DNA of 64,000 bases from Rhodoplanes sp963724735 (lineage in GTDB: Bacteria > Pseudomonadota > Alphaproteobacteria > Rhizobiales > Xanthobacteraceae), in contig CAVRVX010000019.1 of assembly GCA_963724735.1 (NCBI GenBank), positions 62,001-126,000 on the forward strand, given 5' to 3'. The position numbers were made by a program, and so were the translations under genes. Each line of letters begins with the position of its first letter. Position 1 is the first letter of the stretch. Below, in pieces: positions 62,805 to 64,000 of this stretch. The notes under the pieces are model-generated. The model did no database searches and had not been told where the DNA came from. It saw nothing but the letters and a program-made list of their open reading frames with translations.

Positions 62805-63292
62805 CGGGCGGCCTCCGCGGCGGTTTGCACGGATTCGATGATCTTCACATAGCCGGTGCATCGGCACAGATTGCCGGACAGCGCCTCGCGAATTTGGTCC
62901 TCGTTCGGGTGCGGCTCGCGCCGCAACAACGCTTCGGCCGCCATGATCATCCCGGGCGTGCAATAGCCGCATTGCGTGCCGAGCTTCTCGTGAAACGCGC
63001 GCTGCAACGCGCTCAGCCGGCCGCGCGCGGACAAGCCTTCGATCGTCTCGACCGAGCGGCCGGCGCAGCGGACGGCGAGCGTCAGGCAGGACAGCACCGG
63101 CCGCTCGTCGAGGAGTACGGTGCAGGCGCCGCATTCCCCGCCGTCGCAGCCCATTTTGGTGCCGGTCAGCCGGGCGACATCGCGCAGGTAATCGATGAGG
63201 AGTTGGTTGTCGGCGACCGCGTCTTCACGCCAGCGGCCATTGAGCTTCAAACGAACGAGTTGTTTGCTGGGCAATAATGGGTTTACACTCAT
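62801..63292 (-). CDS. hcrC: 4-hydroxybenzoyl-CoA reductase, [2Fe-2S]/gamma subunit
   Basis: A 163-residue iron-sulfur subunit starting MSVNPLLPSKQLVRLKLNG. Ligands are Cys49, Cys54, Cys57 and Cys69 (plant-ferredoxin-type cluster) and Cys108, Cys111, Cys143 and Cys145 (the second cluster, CGYC...CRC). It passes electrons from ferredoxin to the Mo centre. Transcription order is hcrC-hcrA-hcrB, with ATGA overlaps at both junctions, implying a tightly coupled complex. The spacer to the ligase gene is about 230 bases. Confidence 0.94.
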   Translation of the reverse strand: MSVNPLLPSKQLVRLKLNGRWREDAVADNQLLIDYLRDVARLTGTKMGCDGGECGACTVLLDERPVLSCLTLAVRCAGRSVETIEGLSARGRLSALQRAFHEKLGTQCGYCTPGMIMAAEALLRREPHPNEDQIREALSGNLCRCTGYVKIIESVQTAAEAAR

Positions 63293-63523
63293 CGCAACGC
63301 CTCCCTCTCCCCGCCGGCCGGTCTTCTCGTCGGTCTTGCCGCGCGCCGGCATCTCACCGGCGGCTCCGGTCGAAATCAAGTCCGACCTTGCTTGCGCCCT
63401 GCCCGCGAGCCGCTTTTCCGCGACAAGAACCAGATCAGCCCGTCGCGCGGAAGGACTTCATTCACGGCGTCGCGAAAGACCGAGCGCAGCGTCCCAAAAC
63501 GAAACTTCCCCGCGCGGAGAGGT

Positions 63524-64000
63524 TTAGCGGCCGGTGAGGCGCTCGGCCATGCGGAGAGTGACGAGGACACCCGCGTTTGGGCAATACTCCTCAAATTCCG
63601 ACAAGTCGGCGCCCTCTTCGAGATCGGCGGCGCAGCGGTCATGGCTCTCGCACATAGCGCACTTACTCTGTATCTCGCGAAAAAGCTGCGGCTCGGCCTG
63701 TTCGATCTCCGCCGGGTCGAGACCCAGGCGGCGCATCAGGCGCGGCATGAAATTGCCGGTGATCCAATTGCGCAGTTGGAAGCGTCTCGCCTTGCCCGTC
63801 GCGGTGCGCGGGATTGCTTCGAGGAACATGATCCGGCGCGGACATTTGTATTTCGATAGGGCGCCAAGCAGCTTGTCTTGTACCTTTTGATACAGCGCGT
63901 TGGGGTCTTCGGCGGGGGCGACCAGGAACAGCGTCAGGCGAACCAAGCCGTCTTCATCTTGCGCGCCGACCACGATGGCTTCCGACACTCCCGGCACGGT
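63524..64000 (-). CDS. Aryl/benzoate-CoA ligase C-terminus fused to a DUF6455-like domain (partial)
   Basis: Open to the window edge, so only the last 158 or so residues are seen. The first 95 are the C-terminal domain of an AMP-forming CoA ligase (VSEAIVVGAQDEDG, then KYKCPRRIMFLEAIPRTATGKARR with the catalytic Lys). After RRFQLRN come about 65 residues resembling DUF6455: RLMRRLGLDPAEIE and a Cys pattern, CAMCESHDRC...EEYCPNAGVL. Its place upstream of hcrCAB suggests 4-hydroxybenzoate-CoA ligase. The added Cys-rich tail is unusual. Confidence 0.8.
   Translation of the reverse strand, partial: TVPGVSEAIVVGAQDEDGLVRLTLFLVAPAEDPNALYQKVQDKLLGALSKYKCPRRIMFLEAIPRTATGKARRFQLRNWITGNFMPRLMRRLGLDPAEIEQAEPQLFREIQSKCAMCESHDRCAADLEEGADLSEFEEYCPNAGVLVTLRMAERLTGR

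Overview
The window is a GC-rich chromosomal segment of an alphaproteobacterium, most likely of the order Hyphomicrobiales (Rhizobiales) and near the Nitrobacteraceae/Xanthobacteraceae. This rests on the ribosomal gene order, the protein sequences, the GGGGAGAGG-type intergenic palindromes, a PmtA-type phospholipid methyltransferase and the aromatic-degradation genes. No species can be named from the sequence alone.

Positions 1-21.3 kb form a long minus-strand housekeeping block. Read in its own direction it runs tRNA-Trp, secE, nusG, rplK, rplA, [promoter and L10-type leader], rplJ, rplL, rpoB, rpoC, [terminator hairpin], a GH13 alpha-glucosidase, [promoter], rpsL, rpsG, fusA, tuf, rpsJ, rplC, rplD, rplW, rplB (cut by the window edge). 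fusA carries a one-base frameshift as given.

Positions 21.4-43 kb are accessory. In order there is a DMT permease and a membrane-embedded patatin-like lipase. Next comes a compact five-gene plus-strand operon at 25.6-31.7 kb: a cyclooxygenase/alpha-dioxygenase-like haem enzyme, a 295-aa P450-like protein, an Old Yellow Enzyme-type reductase, a RoxA-like di-haem cytochrome c and a small membrane protein. A glycogen phosphorylase overlapping a phosphofructokinase follows. Last is an envelope-lipid neighbourhood: a flippase-like membrane protein, a GT4 glycosyltransferase, PmtA, a membrane protein, a membrane-anchored class III aminotransferase and a phosphatidylserine decarboxylase. The five-gene operon is the best candidate for an undescribed system. 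Its parts resemble an oxylipin pathway (fatty-acid dioxygenase, P450-type hydroperoxide-processing enzyme, OPR-like ene reductase) with a membrane-anchored di-haem protein. The pathway is inferred; the enzyme families are visible.

Positions 43-50.7 kb return to conserved genes: tRNA-Gly, tRNA-Tyr, rlmB and tRNA-Thr, plus small secreted or membrane proteins, an AhpD-like protein, an MHS-type permease and a PAP2 phosphatase.

Positions 50.7-57.7 kb, just downstream of tRNA-Thr, are a graveyard of mobile DNA: a group II intron RT tail fused to an IS701-like transposase, a broken LysR gene, a CMD/molybdenum-hydroxylase chimera, an rve-type IS with visible inverted repeats, and an IS5-like fragment.

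Positions 57.7-64 kb belong to aromatic acyl-CoA metabolism on the minus strand: an aryl/benzoate-CoA ligase (partial, with a DUF6455-like tail), 4-hydroxybenzoyl-CoA reductase hcrC-hcrA-hcrB, a TusA/DUF2249-like protein, a biotinyl-domain remnant and an acyl-CoA dehydrogenase. Together they point to conversion of 4-hydroxybenzoate to benzoyl-CoA.

Several genes carry single-base frameshifts, often next to short homopolymers (fusA, hcrA twice, the chimera's leader, the biotinyl remnant), and tRNA-Trp has one extra base. Part of this may be base-calling error, while the 51-57 kb region looks truly degraded.
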